Position numbers and translations under genes: made by a program. DNA of 6,444 nucleotides. It comes from a bacterium. GTDB taxonomy: Bacteria; UBP14; UBA6098; JAFGQG01. The stretch is from the NCBI GenBank assembly GCA_016930435.1, contig JAFGGQ010000043.1, positions 1-6,444 on the forward strand. Reading direction: 5' to 3'. Of the stretch, positions 1 through 6,369 are shown in pieces. A model generated the notes under the pieces. That model did not search any database and was not told the DNA's origin. It was given only the letters and a program-made list of their open reading frames with translations. The stretch's first letter is position 1; every line of letters begins with the position of its first letter.

Positions 1-172
1 CGATAGTGTCCAGATCCCAGGCCAGGTATGGATCCCCATTATAGTCCCGGAGCTCAATGGCCAGGAAATCGACCGAAGTGGTTATGAAAAATTCCTGCCC
101 GTCAGCATTGCTTAATATAACAACTAATACTATAATTGTCAGGAATAATATGTGTTTTCCGGGATTCTTCAT
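1..172 (-). CDS. 5' part of an exported protein of unknown function, runs off the left edge
   Basis: An open frame starts at ATG 172-170 and stays open for 57 codons to the window edge. The N-terminus MKNPGKHILFLTIIVLVVIL is a classic signal peptide: Lys at 2 and 6, a hydrophobic core at 8-20, and likely cleavage after A23 in SNA-DGQ. No Cys follows, so it is not a lipoprotein. The visible mature start, with the motif VDFLAIELRDYNGDPYLAW, is not one I recognise. The ATG overlaps the protease stop by one base (TGATG), and there is no clear Shine-Dalgarno of its own, which points to translation coupled to the protease. A plus-strand open frame at 57-281 overlaps this gene and is disfavoured, because the minus frame has both the signal peptide and the stop-start overlap. 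The product is exported and probably works with, or is made alongside, the protease; nothing more can be said. Confidence 0.8.
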   Translation of the reverse strand, partial: MKNPGKHILFLTIIVLVVILSNADGQEFFITTSVDFLAIELRDYNGDPYLAWDLDTI

Positions 173-174
173 CA
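170..174 (-). promoter_or_regulatory. TGATG stop-start overlap, translational coupling site
   Basis: The protease stop TGA (174-172) shares base 172 with the ATG (172-170) of the next gene. Such overlaps usually let a terminating ribosome restart on the downstream cistron. The preceding bases hold no good Shine-Dalgarno (only CAGGCT about 15 bases upstream), which fits re-initiation. The overlap implies one transcript for both genes. Confidence 0.7.
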
Positions 175-3100
175 GTGTGCTACAGCCTGTATGGTTATTG
201 TTATATTCTGTTCAGCGGGAACCGTATTGGGGTTCGGCGCCTGGAAGTATAAATAGAGCTCTTCACCGCTGCCGATACTGATATTTACGCCATCGTTAGC
301 GGTTCCGGCAAACTTGCCGTCCGGTGATTCACCCGCTGGCATCATAGACGTTCCCAGTGTATCGAATGCGGAGTTGAAATTTCCTTCATCCGGGGCAGTT
401 ATTCCGTTAAAGAGGGCCATCAGAACGCACTCATCCGGGCCGGCGATATCACCATAGGTCCATGCGATGGCGGAGGCCCGGATAGAAAGGTCCATAGCCA
501 AAGTACCGGTATTCTTAACATAGACGCGATTAGACTCATTCATAATAGAGACCTGCCCGGTGCTAAGCTGCCCGATCGCCCATTCCGTATAATCCGCTCC
601 GCCATCATTAGCTACAAGCAACTGGATTCCTACCCCGGCCGGAGCTGATTTGGACGCCTGCACGCTATTTCCGTAACAGCCCATATTTATGCGCCCTCCG
701 GATTGGGGTTCGTATGAATAATCATCTCCGGGATCACCGGTATCCAAACATGGGGAATTCGACCCATCCACTATCCAGGTCCCAAAGGCGGCATAGAGAG
801 GCGGCCACTGACCACTATGATATGATTCATTTAATGATTGAATATGGAAATCAGTTCCCGCATTCACAAACAGAGCATCTGCTGAAATATCATTATTCCC
901 ATAGGATGTGCTATTCCATGTGGCAATATTATTGTATTTTACGCCTTCTTGGTCAATGAAGAAAGAGTTTCCATTATCCTCATAATCATTATATCCGGAA
1001 GCGGTGGAGATGGTAACCCCATCAGCAGTCCTCATAGCGTAGCAAGTATCCCAGGCGTTTGCTTTGGCGACAAGTATGTTATTTTTTACCTGTGGCCCGG
1101 TTCCGGAACCTACAAAAAGTCCCGCGCCAACATAAAAACTATCCGTTCCTGTAGTGGCATCCCCAATCACTAATATGTCATCGATATACCAGTATTCATT
1201 TCGACCTACATTACCAGTGAATTGAATATCCATGGCAGTATGTGAACCTGTTATAGGAGAAGCTGTGGAGAACAGTCCCCAGCTGTCCTGGTCATCGCAA
1301 TGACTGATAAACTGGGTCCATGCCCCTCCATCCAAGCGGTATTCACCGTTAATACAATCTAATTCTTCCAGTCTCCCATTGTCCCTTACCCAAACCGATA
1401 CCTCAAGGTTATCATAATTGGTTACATTGATTCCAGTATATGTGCAGGTTGAAGTGGTATTGACCATTTGGCAGTAAGTCACTGGGCTGTGGGCTATACC
1501 AGCTGTGGTACCCAATGCCCAGCTTCCCAATGTCCATCCATCGGAACCGGATTCCCAATCCTCAAAGAAGAGAGTATCATCCTCAGTTCCCCCACCACTG
1601 CTTTCACCGTGTCCATTACCGTAACATGTGTTGTTCTTCACCATACCATTTGTGGTAATGTTAAAAACAGCTATTCCATTATTATAATTGTCATAACATA
1701 AGCAGTGGTGTATTTCGATATTATCCACCGCATTGGTGGAGTCCCCGGCTCGAATTCCGTTAAGACTATTATTATGCGATTTCAGGTAACTCAAAATGCA
1801 ATCCGTTCCGCCTATCAAGCGAATTCCATCGAGGTCGGCATTCAGTACTTCGAACCCTCGAACTGTAACATAATCGATATATTCGATATTTATCCCGTAG
1901 GAATAGCTGGCAGCATCGATCAGCGGAGATTGACCATTAGCCGCTTTAATTATCAATCTGGCATCAGACTGGGGATTCAGATTCGTATTCGGCACTACAG
2001 ATTCATCATAGTCTCCATCGCCACCGTCCACTGTATATACGTCCACAATAACGCTATCGTCAAAGGCATTAGAACCCCAGTATAGCAGAACATCGCTGAG
2101 CGCTGCGCTAATGGTGGTATATTCCATTCCGCCGTCTTCATCCACTTCAAAGATGTATTTCTTCGTGTAGAAATCGAATGTTGTGGAATAAGCGCTTTCA
2201 TTTCCGACATTGTCGATGGCCTTGACATGCCAGTAGTAGTGTTTACCGTTTGTAAGTGAGGGTGACCAGGATGCAGCGGATTGCCAGCCTGAGTTCTGCA
2301 GGCCGGTTGTAAAGCCGGCATCCTCTGCAAGCTGGAAGTAATAGGGGTTTACCGCTAATCCTGACCCACCATCATTTGCGGTATTAGAAATCAGGGTTAC
2401 GGTTGGGTCCTGGGCACTTGCGCCATCTGATGGTGTATTACAGGTTGCGCCGGTAGGGGCTTTATTGTCCAGATCAAACACTGCGCTTTCGGCATAATCA
2501 CCCCATCCGGTACCCTGCCCCCGGATCCGGAATCTTATTGTCCCTGAGCTCTCGTCATTATAGTCGGTTACAGAATGCCAGGTGATTAAAAGGTTGGTTC
2601 CCGGAGGGTCGATTCCCGTTGTGGTTCCGGAAACCGTGGCATCCTGCCAGAAAGACCCATTCCACCATTCGCAGTCGATATTGCAGAGGTCATCCTCGGC
2701 ATCAGTTATATCGTAAGTAATTTCTACGTCTCCGTTTCGCCAGCCAGCGCCCAGGATCTGAACATCGGATACTACAGGCGGATCGTTAGGTGGTCCATAG
2801 CTCCAGGTTACTGTCCAATCGTGAAGAATAGGTGACCCGGACAAATTTTGGAGGTTCGCAATCAATCGAATAATTTTGTGGGTAACCGGATCGAGGGATG
2901 ATATATCGTAGTCGGTATTGTCAGTTATTCCGGTCAAGGGAGTATCTGACCAGTGGTCGGTATCCCAATATTGAATATCGATAGTAATATCACCGTAGGT
3001 CAGGTCTTCGCTCCAGGATAAAGTTCCCCAGTCTGAGGTGGAACCTGGATTGTCATCGTAATCGATGGGAGTTGATATTACATAGCCATTGGCGGGAAAT

Positions 3101-6100
3101 ACACCGGGGTATCTGACCACAGCGCGAATAAAAAAATCACTTTCACTACTTGCCATATTACTCCAGGACGACCCATCGGAGGAATAATAGCTATATGTTC
3201 CTCCGGCGCCATCACCAGACAGATAAGCTTCATCCGTTCCCAGTTCATCTGTTCTGGTATATACGCTGATCCAGAAATCCCCGCCCATATAGCGGTGTAT
3301 TGTATTCAAAGTATATAATATCGAAGTACTTGCTTCATCGCCCTGAGCAGTGGTTGAATGATTGATAGTTTCCAAAATCGTACCCGGATTACCGCCGGCA
3401 TCATCTGCCCTAATATACAAGATATCCGATTCGCTTTGCTCTGTGAGTCGGGAATATTGGGCTTGAACAATAGTACAGCCCTCAGCCGGAGTAAATTCAA
3501 CTGCAAAATAGTTTACCCCGTACCAATTGGAGGTAACGATTCCATCATCCCATTGGAGGGTTTCGGAATAACCGTCAGTTGAACTAAGTTCTACATAATT
3601 TCCATTTGTTCTGGTTTCATTTAGGGTATCTGTATTCCATTGGTCGCCGGTAGTTTGATGCCAATCCCTTTCGGTAAGACTGGTATTGATGGTAAAGCTT
3701 CGTTTTTCAGACCATGCGCCATAGTTTGAACCATCATGGGCAGCTACGTGCCACCAGTAAGTGCCTTCTGGAAGGGTTCCTTCACTTTGTGAATTTATGG
3801 TATATTCGCATGTTCCCGTTCCTTGGGGTAAAGGTGGACTGGGGCTGAAACCTGTGTTATTGTCCTTGCTTTCAATGGTGGAGATTATTGATGTGAAAGC
3901 TTCATCGCTTGCCCATTGTACTTTGAAGTTTAGAGGGTCGCCCTCGCCGTCTGATGGCACGTTCCAGGACAGTGTAGGCGTAGTGGAAACTGCGCCATCA
4001 CCGATCCTCGCATTATCAAAAGGCTGCAGAAGTGCAGGGTTATCAGGTGCTCCAGCAGCGATGACCGCAATGCCTTCATAGGGGATATAATCCTGTTTAG
4101 TAACCGTAACCCACATGGTATCGATGGCTATTGATGGGTTGATATTCAAATTTGCGTTACCAAAAGCGTCAGTGTACCCTCGGACATACATTGCATCATC
4201 ATTTTTACACCAGCAAGTAACAAGAGCATTTTGAAGGTTGGTAACACCATCATTATCCTTTACATTTACCGAAAATACGCTAGCGCCCATGGGAACCGTA
4301 GCATTATGGGTTACGACCATGTTATCGGGCCCCGCGGCCGAAGTCCACATGGGAAGCTCAGGATCACCGAATGTATTAAACTCTTTGAGACACCAATTAT
4401 ATTCGGGGTCGCTCAACCCACTGATTAATTGGTCTTTTGCTTCAGCAATGGCTTCTCCCAGATGATAAGGAGATTCACTGAAGGTCTTTACATAGAACTG
4501 CCAGACAATACCATCGGATAACTGATGAAGATAGGAGGTAAGGCATGTAGCTAAATAACCCCAACCACTCCTGGAATTCATTGCCCCGCCAACCATCCCC
4601 TTATCATAAAGGTATTCCGCAGCGCAGTCCGATTCATCAAATCCGCCGGATAAACAAGCTGCAGAAGTAAAAATTCCACATTTCATGCCGGGATCAAAAT
4701 AATCATTTATTTCCGTACTGGTAATGAATGGAGTGGTACACCCACTTCCACCAAAGCCGTTATAATTCCCATGCCCCACAGATGTATAGAACTGATAACC
4801 GGTTCCTAAATAGGAACTTCCCAAAAATGTAACATCACCCGGGTAGTTGTCTATTCCCTCATCTACATGGTAGCCAGGATGGCTAACATCACCTGGTAAT
4901 GTCCATCCGGCAGGAATGTAGCCTGCAAGGTCATCTGAACGGCAATACCCGGTATAATTGCTGCAATTATCATGATCCATTTGGTTTGTCGAGAAAATGG
5001 CACTTTTGCAGAAAGAAAGATCAGGGGTTTTCTCAAACCACAAGATTCTCCGTATATATTTACCCGCATCTACTGCATTATCTGCCGTCATTCTTCCCAC
5101 ATATACATCCGCATACCAATCAACATTGTCATCCCCACCGCCACCACCACCTTCTCCGCATTCACCGTAATTGCCATCGCCATCAGCATTCCAATTGGGA
5201 CTGCCTCCGATCACATCCTCATAATACCGCTCGCATGGAAGATCATTGACGTCGGTAACTGGGTCAGTAATCGTACTATACCTATGCACTGTTTTACAGG
5301 GAATAGAATTGGTGGCATCGGTCCCGTGATCAGCAGCTAAAAGAACCCACTGTGTACCCCAGGTATTTACCGCATCAATGATAAACTGCTTTATCTGCCA
5401 CTGATTGTCCCCTGTGTAATCAGTGTTGTCATAAATGTCAGTTTGCAGATTAACTACAATAGCAGGAACCCCCTTCCTGGTTTTCCAGTGAGCAAGTACC
5501 TCCAGAGAATCTATCCAATCAGGGTCATTAGGAGCAATAATAACATATTCAAAATTCCCGGGTGATAGCTTTGCTTCAGTATTTTCTCCTATTTCCGGAC
5601 CCCAGATCCTTTGACTCCAGGGATTTTCTACCATCCGAATAACCTGATTGCCGAAAAATCCTGACTGCTCCCTGGAAACCTTATTAACCGGAAAAGACCC
5701 CTCTTCATAATAAAGATTGAAAACAAATTGGGTGTATAGGATTAGTTTTTTCTCTGAAGGAATGTATTGAAGTGGATAAATATCGAAATCCGCAATCCTA
5801 TAACCGCATTTTGTGCCTGTATGAATATCCCCGAAAAGTTTACCAGGGTAAGGAAGTGAACTCGCATAAGCTTCCTTATCTGGTTCTGTCAGCCTGCTGC
5901 TCCCCTTAAACTGCTGTATCATCTGGGGAGTCTGGGCGGGTAGAATATTATATGCCCCCTCTAATACTTCATTCTCCGAAATCACAATTTCTATATTTTC
6001 TGCCGTCGCATTCGAGGGGATGAGCACCTTTATATTTATCCTTGGTAAAACAGGAGAACCAACCTTCATGGTTACTGACGCATCGGGTAACATCACAAGA

Positions 6101-6276
6101 TCATAGCCGTCAGATTCCTGATAAATGAGTTCATGAATACTGAAGTTCTTCTCAATTCTGATCTCTCCCCCGAAAACATTGAACGAGAATGATAATACTA
6201 AAAATAAGCCTAAAGCGTAAAACTTCTTTAAGCCTAAATAACTTGATTTATAGAATGATGTATTAGCTGCATTCAT
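172..6276 (-). CDS. Secreted gingipain-type (family C25) cysteine protease with multi-domain beta-sandwich and beta-helix tail, 2034 aa
   Basis: This gene encodes an exported peptidase that should cleave proteins outside the cytoplasm. Seen in the sequence (numbering from the ATG at 6276): signal peptide 1-36; propeptide about 37-238; C25 catalytic domain about 243-645 with H502 in TSVGHGNYNGFG and C541 in GIFTSAACLSGGFD, ending in the family-typical NTFGDPELPMWT; Ig-like C25 C-terminal domain about 650-741; FN3-like 744-864; beta-domain 905-1056; further beta-sandwiches 1060-1160, 1163-1271 and 1272-1371; beta-helix 1373-1871, interrupted at about 1566-1708; C-terminal beta-sandwich 1878-2034. 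Classical gingipains have a shorter tail ending in a type IX sorting domain, absent here. I chose ATG 6276 over the adjacent upstream TTG at 6279; no other in-frame start lies before the signal peptide. The only Shine-Dalgarno-like element is AGG 12 bases upstream. Cleavage specificity (Arg, Lys or other) cannot be assigned. Confidence is high for the family and moderate for tail domain borders. Confidence 0.95.
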   Translation of the reverse strand: MNAANTSFYKSSYLGLKKFYALGLFLVLSFSFNVFGGEIRIEKNFSIHELIYQESDGYDLVMLPDASVTMKVGSPVLPRINIKVLIPSNATAENIEIVISENEVLEGAYNILPAQTPQMIQQFKGSSRLTEPDKEAYASSLPYPGKLFGDIHTGTKCGYRIADFDIYPLQYIPSEKKLILYTQFVFNLYYEEGSFPVNKVSREQSGFFGNQVIRMVENPWSQRIWGPEIGENTEAKLSPGNFEYVIIAPNDPDWIDSLEVLAHWKTRKGVPAIVVNLQTDIYDNTDYTGDNQWQIKQFIIDAVNTWGTQWVLLAADHGTDATNSIPCKTVHRYSTITDPVTDVNDLPCERYYEDVIGGSPNWNADGDGNYGECGEGGGGGGDDNVDWYADVYVGRMTADNAVDAGKYIRRILWFEKTPDLSFCKSAIFSTNQMDHDNCSNYTGYCRSDDLAGYIPAGWTLPGDVSHPGYHVDEGIDNYPGDVTFLGSSYLGTGYQFYTSVGHGNYNGFGGSGCTTPFITSTEINDYFDPGMKCGIFTSAACLSGGFDESDCAAEYLYDKGMVGGAMNSRSGWGYLATCLTSYLHQLSDGIVWQFYVKTFSESPYHLGEAIAEAKDQLISGLSDPEYNWCLKEFNTFGDPELPMWTSAAGPDNMVVTHNATVPMGASVFSVNVKDNDGVTNLQNALVTCWCKNDDAMYVRGYTDAFGNANLNINPSIAIDTMWVTVTKQDYIPYEGIAVIAAGAPDNPALLQPFDNARIGDGAVSTTPTLSWNVPSDGEGDPLNFKVQWASDEAFTSIISTIESKDNNTGFSPSPPLPQGTGTCEYTINSQSEGTLPEGTYWWHVAAHDGSNYGAWSEKRSFTINTSLTERDWHQTTGDQWNTDTLNETRTNGNYVELSSTDGYSETLQWDDGIVTSNWYGVNYFAVEFTPAEGCTIVQAQYSRLTEQSESDILYIRADDAGGNPGTILETINHSTTAQGDEASTSILYTLNTIHRYMGGDFWISVYTRTDELGTDEAYLSGDGAGGTYSYYSSDGSSWSNMASSESDFFIRAVVRYPGVFPANGYVISTPIDYDDNPGSTSDWGTLSWSEDLTYGDITIDIQYWDTDHWSDTPLTGITDNTDYDISSLDPVTHKIIRLIANLQNLSGSPILHDWTVTWSYGPPNDPPVVSDVQILGAGWRNGDVEITYDITDAEDDLCNIDCEWWNGSFWQDATVSGTTTGIDPPGTNLLITWHSVTDYNDESSGTIRFRIRGQGTGWGDYAESAVFDLDNKAPTGATCNTPSDGASAQDPTVTLISNTANDGGSGLAVNPYYFQLAEDAGFTTGLQNSGWQSAASWSPSLTNGKHYYWHVKAIDNVGNESAYSTTFDFYTKKYIFEVDEDGGMEYTTISAALSDVLLYWGSNAFDDSVIVDVYTVDGGDGDYDESVVPNTNLNPQSDARLIIKAANGQSPLIDAASYSYGINIEYIDYVTVRGFEVLNADLDGIRLIGGTDCILSYLKSHNNSLNGIRAGDSTNAVDNIEIHHCLCYDNYNNGIAVFNITTNGMVKNNTCYGNGHGESSGGGTEDDTLFFEDWESGSDGWTLGSWALGTTAGIAHSPVTYCQMVNTTSTCTYTGINVTNYDNLEVSVWVRDNGRLEELDCINGEYRLDGGAWTQFISHCDDQDSWGLFSTASPITGSHTAMDIQFTGNVGRNEYWYIDDILVIGDATTGTDSFYVGAGLFVGSGTGPQVKNNILVAKANAWDTCYAMRTADGVTISTASGYNDYEDNGNSFFIDQEGVKYNNIATWNSTSYGNNDISADALFVNAGTDFHIQSLNESYHSGQWPPLYAAFGTWIVDGSNSPCLDTGDPGDDYSYEPQSGGRINMGCYGNSVQASKSAPAGVGIQLLVANDGGADYTEWAIGQLSTGQVSIMNESNRVYVKNTGTLAMDLSIRASAIAWTYGDIAGPDECVLMALFNGITAPDEGNFNSAFDTLGTSMMPAGESPDGKFAGTANDGVNISIGSGEELYLYFQAPNPNTVPAEQNITITIQAVAH
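175..645 (-). other. C-terminal beta-sandwich domain (residues about 1878-2034)
   Basis: VSIMNESNRVYVKNTGTLAMDLSI is a 'strand-N-G-x-strand' segment, followed by GPDECVLMALFNG, FDTLGTSMMPAG, GEELYLYFQAPN and a final strand QNITITIQAVAH. It resembles the terminal beta-sandwich common in exoproteins of several candidate phyla. It is not the type IX CTD, has no LPXTG and no terminal hydrophobic helix with Arg tail. It may be a surface or complex-binding module; that is inference. Confidence 0.5.
664..1146 (-). other. Parallel beta-helix, second part with C-terminal cap (residues about 1711-1871)
   Basis: The helix resumes with AGLFVGSGTGPQVKNNILVA, where VKNNI matches VKNNT of the coil before the insert. 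It ends with SNSPCLDTGDPGDDYSYEPQ and GGRINMGCYGNS, the typical cap of choice-of-anchor-Q-like helices (SPCIDAGDP...EP...GGRINMGAYGN). The cap marks where the helix stops and the last domain begins. Confidence 0.75.
1153..1581 (-). other. Beta-sandwich (jelly-roll/MAM-like) insert inside the beta-helix (residues about 1566-1708)
   Basis: Between two helix coils lies FFEDWESGSDGWTLGSW, then NYDNLEVSVWVRDNGRLEEL, GEYRLDGGAWTQF, TAMDIQFTGN and a closing EYWYIDDILVIGD. That is the pattern of jelly-roll modules of the 'F.E.W.....W.........VSFW......E......V..DGG..W......I.FR......WYIDDV' type. Four Cys (1602, 1611, 1641, 1660) could form two disulfides. The function is probably carbohydrate or protein binding. 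Confidence 0.65.
1597..2160 (-). other. Right-handed parallel beta-helix, first part (residues about 1373-1560)
   Basis: The opening, VDEDGGMEYTTISAALSD, is the standard start of a pectate-lyase-like helix (compare '...GG.YTTIQ.AI..'). Coils follow with repeated hydrophobic and Asn ladders: VTVRGFEVLNADLDGIRLIG, CILSYLKSHNNSLNGIRAG, IEIHHCLCYDNYNNGIAVF and GMVKNNTCYGNG. Such helices usually bind or cleave polysaccharide, or serve as long surface stalks. No lyase or hydrolase residues are assignable. Confidence 0.8.
2164..2463 (-). other. Second fibronectin type III-like module (residues about 1272-1371)
   Basis: It starts APTGATCNTPSDGASAQDP and ends with NGKHYYWHVKAIDNVGNESA, then STTFDFYTKK. 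The YYWHVKAIDN strand matches YWWHVAAHDG in the first FN3-like module (839-848), so the two are probably diverged copies of the same module type. It joins directly to the beta-helix. Confidence 0.6.
2464..2790 (-). other. Ig/FN3-like module (residues about 1163-1271)
   Basis: NDPPVVSDVQI begins a module with VEITYDITDAEDDLCNIDCE, a WNGSFWQDATVSG segment, ITWHSVTDYNDESS and IRFRIRG, ending AVFDLDNKAPT. This is the widespread 'I.Y.L.D.E.D...V.Y..... W..S..D........V..R......S..F.VDN.APT' repeat of bacterial exoproteins. Confidence 0.6.
2797..3099 (-). other. Discoidin-like or LamG-like beta-sandwich (residues about 1060-1160)
   Basis: It has the layout STPIDYDDN, DWGTLSWSE, GDITIDIQYWDT, KIIRLIANLQNL, ILHDWTVTWSYG. 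This follows a common exoprotein pattern: a shift statement, W..L.W, I.IQ.R..., YI.Y.A.L....P.L..V.V.Y. It is probably a ligand-binding or spacer sandwich. Family assignment is tentative. Confidence 0.45.
3109..3564 (-). other. Beta-sandwich accessory domain (residues about 905-1056)
   Basis: Segments LQWDDGIVTSNWYG, FAVEFTPAEG, LYIRADDAGGNPGTIL, GGDFWISVYTRTD and FFIRAVVRY resemble a beta-rich module seen next to secreted peptidases in FCB-type bacteria, with the pattern 'YDDG...AVRFTP...V.DD.GG.PGT.L...GDFWVGV...IRAVV'. Its role is unknown; binding or spacing is likely. The domain name is not certain from sequence alone. Confidence 0.5.
3685..4047 (-). other. Fibronectin type III-like module (residues about 744-864)
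   Basis: It starts with DNPALLQPFDNARI, then TPTLSWNVPSDGEGDPLNFKV and, near the end, EGTYWWHVAAHDGSNYGAWS. The sequence fits the bacterial FN3-like pattern PTL.W..P.D.DGD.L.Y.V followed by G.YYW.V.A.D....W. A similar module lies at residues 1272-1371. Confidence 0.65.
4054..4329 (-). other. Ig-like C25 C-terminal domain (residues about 650-741)
   Basis: Residues 653-672 (MVVTHNATVPMGASVFSVNV), 701-714 (YTDAFGNANLNINP) and 722-739 (WVTVTKQDYIPYEGIAVI) match the pattern of the Ig-fold domain that follows the catalytic domain in gingipains: a Thr-Asp-x-x-Gly turn and a closing 'VTV..xxYxPY.G' strand. It probably packs against and stabilises the protease domain. Confidence 0.75.
4342..5550 (-). 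other. Peptidase C25 catalytic domain (residues about 243-645)
   Basis: The domain opens with FEYVIIAPNDPDW and the family-typical LEVLAHWKTRKGVPAIVVN. It continues through WVLLAADHG (310-318), an EF-hand-like acidic loop NADGDGNYGE (363-372), and DWYADVYVGRM (386-396), the C25 counterpart of D.YPDLYVGR. The catalytic dyad is H502 (codon 4773-4771) and C541 (codon 4656-4654), 39 residues apart. The end carries LGEAIAEAKDQLI and FNTFGDPELPMW. All hallmark segments are present and unbroken, so an active enzyme is expected. The domain has twelve Cys including the nucleophile, which is many for the family, and a six-Gly insertion after the acidic loop. Confidence 0.92.
5134..5151 (-). repeat. Six consecutive Gly codons (GGT-rich run) in the catalytic domain
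   Basis: Minus-strand codons are GGT GGT GGT GGC GGT GGG, encoding G376-G381. They lie right after the acidic loop NADGDGNYGE and before DDNVDWYADVYVGR. Relatives usually have a short acidic stretch here. The run is a near-perfect triplet repeat and may vary in length between strains. Confidence 0.75.
5563..6168 (-). other. Gingipain-type propeptide (residues about 37-238)
   Basis: The region holds family-like segments: a MKVGSPVLPRINIKVLIPS stretch at 70-88, YNILPAQTPQ at 109-118, and FDIYPLQYIP followed by LILYTQFVFNLYY at 164-190. In C25 proteases this part keeps the zymogen inactive and is removed by cleavage. Basic residues in the linker before the catalytic domain (R214, R223, K236) are possible processing sites; which one is used is inference. 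Confidence 0.75.
6169..6276 (-). other. Signal peptide of the C25 protease (residues 1-36)
   Basis: Residues 17-18 are KK, followed by the hydrophobic core FYALGLFLVLSFSFNVF. The best cleavage is after G36 (V34-F35-G36), giving a mature start at GEIRIEKNF. The 16 residues before the KK pair (MNAANTSFYKSSYLGL) make a rather long n-region, but no later start codon exists in frame. It implies Sec export to the periplasm or beyond. Confidence 0.85.
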
Positions 6277-6338
6277 CAAATTTTAATGCCTGGATAAATT
6301 AATTTTTTTTTCACAAATCAACTACCCTTATTTAATAA

Positions 6339-6369
6339 AAGGGCAGGGAAAACCTATTACCCTACCCTT
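6339..6369 (-). terminator. GC-rich hairpin between A- and T-tracts, probable intrinsic terminator (possibly bidirectional)
   Basis: Read on the minus strand, AAGGGTAGGG pairs with CCCTGCCCTT over ten base pairs, one of them a G-U wobble, around an 11-base loop. It is preceded by AAAAAA and followed by TTATT. On the plus strand the wobble becomes a C-A mismatch, although that side has the better T-run (TGTTTTTTAC). It most likely ends a minus-strand gene beyond the right edge. Its position 63 bases before the protease start also allows a leader role. Confidence 0.55.

Noticed and set aside
57-281. Plus-strand open frame of 74 codons with a hydrophobic middle
   Set aside because: It lies antisense to the start of the left-edge gene and the end of the protease gene, both better supported. 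It has no homology I recognise, and its hydrophobic stretch mirrors the reverse complement of other coding sequence.
1995-2330. Minus-strand open frame of 111 codons in another frame of the protease gene
   Set aside because: It overlaps the FN3-like and beta-helix coding region, which has recognisable protein motifs. The alternative frame shows none.
3761-5340. Several plus-strand open frames of 65-122 codons opposite the catalytic and Ig-like domains
   Set aside because: They are antisense to a clear, continuous protease domain. Their translations show biased, low-information sequence such as a His-rich stretch opposite the Gly and Asp codons. No domain motifs are visible.
6277-6279. TTG directly before the ATG as the protease start
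   Set aside because: It adds one residue only. ATG is the stronger initiator, and no ribosome binding site favours the TTG.
6294-6321. Possible promoter for the protease: TTG at 6321-6319 and TAATTTAT at 6301-6294, separated by 17 bases containing an A9 tract
   Set aside because: It matches the Bacteroidota-type consensus TTTG-N19-TAnnTTTG only in part, and AT-rich DNA yields such matches by chance. Not strong enough to annotate.
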